A program made the translations under genes and the position numbers. This document shows positions 32,153 through 34,609 of a stretch of DNA of 34,609 nt, one piece after another. The stretch comes from Clostridia bacterium (lineage in GTDB: Bacteria; Bacillota; Clostridia; Christensenellales; CAG-138), in assembly GCA_017394835.1 (NCBI GenBank), contig JAFPXD010000068.1, positions 1 to 34,609 of the forward strand, in the 5' to 3' direction. Position 1 is the stretch's first letter, and every line of letters starts with the position of its first letter. The notes beneath the pieces are model-generated. The model ran no database searches. It was not told where the DNA came from and saw nothing but the letters and a program-made list of their open reading frames with translations.

Positions 32153-32175
32153 AAGCCGCCTTCCCGCATTGAAAA

Positions 32176-33024
32176 ATGTATAGGATAATAAGGAAAAAAC
32201 AACTTAATCCCACCGTCACGCGGATGGATATAGAGGCTCCCCTCGTTGCGAACAAGGCGAAGCCCGGTCAGTTCATAATACTGCGCGTCGATGAAGAGGG
32301 AGAGCGCATCCCCCTGACCGTCGCGGGGGTCGATAAGGATGAGGGCTCCGTCACCATCATATTCCAGATAGTGGGCGCCACAACGGAGCTTCTGAACCGC
32401 AAAAACGAGGGCGAGTACATCCGCGATTTCGTGGGTCCCCTCGGCGTGCCCACCCATACGGAAGGGATAAAGAAGGTCTGCATAGTGGGCGGCGGCGTAG
32501 GCTGCGCCATAGCGCTCCCCGTCGCACGGGAGTTTCACGAGAAAGGCGCGGAGGTCACGAGCATTATCGGCTTCCGCTCGAAGGATCTGCTTATCCTCGA
32601 GGAGGAGTTTCGCGCCTGCTCCGACAGGCTCACCGTGATGACGGACGACGGCTCCTATGCGCGCCGGGGCAACGTCACCGTTCCCCTCAAGGAAATGCTG
32701 GAGGCGGGCGAAAGGTTCGATATGATAATCACCATCGGCCCGCTCGTGATGATGAAGTTCGTGACCCTTACCGCAAAGCCCTACGGAGTGCCCGTCACGG
32801 TCTCCATGAACCCCATAATGATAGACGGCACGGGCATGTGCGGCGGCTGCCGCCTGACCCTTATAAGGGACGGACAGCGCGTCACCAAATTCGCCTGCGT
32901 TGACGGCCCCGATTTCAACGGCTACGAGGTCGATTTCGACGAGGCCATGAGCCGCGGCAGGATGTATTTCGATTTCGAGCGCAGGGCGCATGAAAAGACC
33001 TGCAATCTCTTTAAGGGGGTGTGA
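32176..33024 (+). CDS. nfnA: NfnA-type ferredoxin-NADP+ oxidoreductase subunit
   Basis: FAD- and [2Fe-2S]-containing subunit of the dihydroorotate dehydrogenase electron-transfer type. The 282 residues show the flavin-binding region (KPGQFIILRV, ERIPLTVAG), the pyridine nucleotide site CIVGGGVGCA near 102, and the iron-sulfur motif GTGMCGGCRLTL with FACVDGPDF near the C-terminus. With the next gene it resembles NfnAB of clostridia, which couples NADH and reduced ferredoxin to NADP+ reduction. No good Shine-Dalgarno sequence precedes the ATG; it is 23 bases behind the peroxidase stop codon. Partner choice (glutamate synthase-like versus Nfn) cannot be fixed by eye, but absence of a glutamate synthase large subunit favours Nfn. 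Confidence 0.88.
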   Translation: MYRIIRKKQLNPTVTRMDIEAPLVANKAKPGQFIILRVDEEGERIPLTVAGVDKDEGSVTIIFQIVGATTELLNRKNEGEYIRDFVGPLGVPTHTEGIKKVCIVGGGVGCAIALPVAREFHEKGAEVTSIIGFRSKDLLILEEEFRACSDRLTVMTDDGSYARRGNVTVPLKEMLEAGERFDMIITIGPLVMMKFVTLTAKPYGVPVTVSMNPIMIDGTGMCGGCRLTLIRDGQRVTKFACVDGPDFNGYEVDFDEAMSRGRMYFDFERRAHEKTCNLFKGV

Positions 33025-33027
33025 AGC

Positions 33028-34437
33028 ATGGCATTGAATCCCAAAAAGAACGAGATGCCCACGCAGAAGCCCGAGGTAAGGGCGCATAATTTTAATGAGG
33101 TCGCGCTGGGCTACACCGTGGAGCTTGCCCATAAGGAGGCCGCCCGCTGCCTTGACTGCAGGCATAGGCCCTGCGTTACGGGCTGCCCCGTGAACGTAAA
33201 TATTCCCGATTTCATTACAAAAATAAAGGAAGAGGATTATGAGGGCGCTTACGCCGTTATAACGGAGACCTCCTCCCTTCCCGCGGTCTGCGGCCGCGTC
33301 TGCCCGCAGGAGACCCAGTGCGAATCGAAGTGCACAATGGGCATTAAGTTCGAGCCCGTTGCGATAGGCCGCCTCGAAAGGTTCGTCGCCGATATGCACA
33401 ATTCTCACGACGGCGCGAAAGCGGAGCCTCCCGCGCCCAACGGGCACAGGGTCGCGATAGTGGGCTCCGGTCCCTCCGGCCTCACCTGCGCGGGCGACCT
33501 CGCAAAGAAGGGCTATGCCGTCACGGTTTTCGAAGCGCTCCACACTGCTGGCGGCGTGCTGGTTTACGGCATCCCCGAGTTCCGTCTGCCCAAGAGCATA
33601 GTCGCCAAGGAGGTCGAGACCTTGAAAGCTCTCGGCGTGGATATTGAAACGAACGTCGTGATAGGCAAGACCCTCACGATAGACGAGCTGTTCGAAATGG
33701 GCTTTGAGGCGGTTTTCGTGGGCTCCGGCGCGGGCCTGCCCAACTTCATGAACATCCCCGGCGAAAGCTTGAAGGGCGTCTATTCCGCAAACGAGTTTTT
33801 GACCCGCTCCAACCTCATGAAGGCGTATCTTGAAGACCCCGTCACCCCCATAATGAAGGGCGGCAGCGTGGCCGTCGTGGGCGGAGGCAACGTGGCGATG
33901 GACGCCGCGCGCACTGCGCTTCGCCTCGGCGCGGAGCACGTCTATATAGTCTATCGCCGCTCAATGGATGAGCTGCCCGCCCGCCGCGAGGAGGTCGAGC
34001 ACGCCATCGAGGAGGGCGTGGATTTCCGCCTTCTCAATAACCCCGTCGAGATACTGGGCTATAATGACCCCGAGGATCCGCGCGACCCGAAAAACGGCTT
34101 TGTTACGGGTATGCGCTGCATAAGGATGGAGCTGGGCGAGCCCGATGCGAAGGGCAGGAGAAGGCCCGTCCCCATAGAGGGCTCGGAATTCGAGATCCCG
34201 GTCGATACGGTGATAATCGCCATCGGCACGAGCCCCAACCCCCTCATAAAGAACACCACCGCGGGGCTTGAGGTCAATTCCCACGGCGGCATAATCGTGA
34301 ACGAAGCGGGCCTCACCTCCCGCGAGAACGTGTATGCCGGCGGCGACGCGGTAACGGGAGCGGCGACCGTCATATCCGCCATGGGCGCGGGCAAGCTTGC
34401 GGCCAAGTCGATAGACGAAGCGCTGATGGGCAAATAA
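33028..34437 (+). CDS. nfnB: NfnB-type NADPH-dependent oxidoreductase (glutamate synthase small-subunit family)
   Basis: A 469-residue FAD/iron-sulfur subunit. The N-terminal region holds two [4Fe-4S] cluster motifs (CLDCRHRPCVTGCP and CGRVCPQETQCESKC). FAD binding is at VAIVGSGPSGLTC near 147, NADPH binding at VAVVGGGNVAMDAA near 288, and the C-terminal GGDAVTGAATVISAMGAGK closes the flavin fold. It lies 3 bases behind nfnA with GGGGGTG as ribosome site, so the two are co-expressed. Databases often label such proteins gltA or homotetrameric glutamate synthase; beside nfnA, the electron-bifurcating NADH-dependent ferredoxin:NADP+ oxidoreductase is the better reading. Confidence 0.9.
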   Translation: MALNPKKNEMPTQKPEVRAHNFNEVALGYTVELAHKEAARCLDCRHRPCVTGCPVNVNIPDFITKIKEEDYEGAYAVITETSSLPAVCGRVCPQETQCESKCTMGIKFEPVAIGRLERFVADMHNSHDGAKAEPPAPNGHRVAIVGSGPSGLTCAGDLAKKGYAVTVFEALHTAGGVLVYGIPEFRLPKSIVAKEVETLKALGVDIETNVVIGKTLTIDELFEMGFEAVFVGSGAGLPNFMNIPGESLKGVYSANEFLTRSNLMKAYLEDPVTPIMKGGSVAVVGGGNVAMDAARTALRLGAEHVYIVYRRSMDELPARREEVEHAIEEGVDFRLLNNPVEILGYNDPEDPRDPKNGFVTGMRCIRMELGEPDAKGRRRPVPIEGSEFEIPVDTVIIAIGTSPNPLIKNTTAGLEVNSHGGIIVNEAGLTSRENVYAGGDAVTGAATVISAMGAGKLAAKSIDEALMGK

Positions 34438-34528
34438 AACAATGCACACAAAAACGCGGACGGGGATAATGCCGAATGGTCATAAGGCGGTATTTGGAGA
34501 CTTCTCCTAAACAATTAGTCTGCGAAAC

Positions 34529-34572
34529 AAAAACTCTTTGCAAATGGTTTTAGCCACTGCAAAGAGTTTTTT
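34529..34572. terminator. Strong bidirectional terminator
   Basis: A perfect 14-base inverted repeat (34529-34542 with 34558-34571), with A5 on one side and T6 on the other, so it works on both strands. It ends the nfnAB transcript and would also end the minus-strand RNA fragment at the right edge. Confidence 0.92.
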
Positions 34573-34582
34573 GCTGTAATTA

Positions 34583-34609
34583 CGGGGATATGTCTCGCAG
34601 GAGCGATCC
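34583..34609 (-). ncRNA. Fragment of a third copy of the structured RNA family, cut by the window edge
   Basis: These last 27 bases are the exact reverse complement of 15998-16024 in RNA copy 1, including part of the GCAGGA/TCCTGC hairpin and the invariant CTGCGAGACATATCCCCG core. On the minus strand the match stops after CCCCG and the strong terminator follows about ten bases later, so this copy lacks the 3' third seen in the other two. The rest lies beyond the window. Confidence 0.6.

Overview
The window reads as chromosomal DNA of a GC-rich, anaerobic, Gram-positive Firmicute, probably an uncultured gut Clostridia lineage. The support is: an NfnAB-type electron-bifurcating pair, a class B sortase domain, a DUF951 (YyzM-type) gene, a DUF1002 protein, an HTH/DUF2975 pair, an M16C peptidase, strong AAGGAGG ribosome sites, several near-consensus housekeeping promoters, and GC-rich hairpin terminators. 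No species can be named from the sequence alone.

Layout. 176-3223 (minus): two tandem M32 carboxypeptidases of identical length behind one consensus promoter. 3350-4913: a nitrate/sulfonate/taurine-type ABC ATPase and permease with no binding protein. 5022-10622: a cell-surface and secretion operon with a lipoprotein that fuses RCC1-like repeats, a dockerin-like segment and a sortase B domain, then DUF951, signal peptidase I, a signal peptidase look-alike without catalytic residues, and a large GT-C-like membrane protein. 10689-15517: glycogen/maltodextrin use (MalQ, glycogen phosphorylase, an APH-fold kinase). 15624-17085: a DUF1858 protein, a structured RNA, and pseudouridine-5'-phosphate glycosidase. 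17131-17881 (minus): an XRE regulator and DUF2975 membrane protein. 18060-26795: M16C peptidase, CapA-like lipoprotein, FtsH, a PHP/zincin fusion and an RluA-type pseudouridine synthase. 26898-28249: a secreted DUF1002 protein followed by a second, larger copy of the structured RNA. 28412-30390: an ECF sigma factor and a membrane anti-sigma with an RsgI-like and a PASTA-like domain. 30658-34437: a zinc-ribbon membrane protein, a highly folded non-coding element, a PrxQ/Bcp peroxidase and the NfnAB-like pair. A third, inverted fragment of the RNA family lies at the right edge.

Most notable observations: (1) a multicopy structured RNA family (15872-16110, 27838-28249, fragment 34583-34609) with invariant core blocks, a closing helix that pairs the two ends, and peripheral hairpins of very different size; both long copies begin about 42 bases after a stop codon and end at a terminator. 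(2) The lipoprotein-RCC1-dockerin-sortase B fusion. (3) A three-way-junction-like element with 16-base terminal inverted repeats at 31297-31555. (4) Three gene junctions where a terminator-like hairpin sits directly before a start codon that has no Shine-Dalgarno sequence. Family assignments rest on motifs read by eye; no database search or folding program was run.
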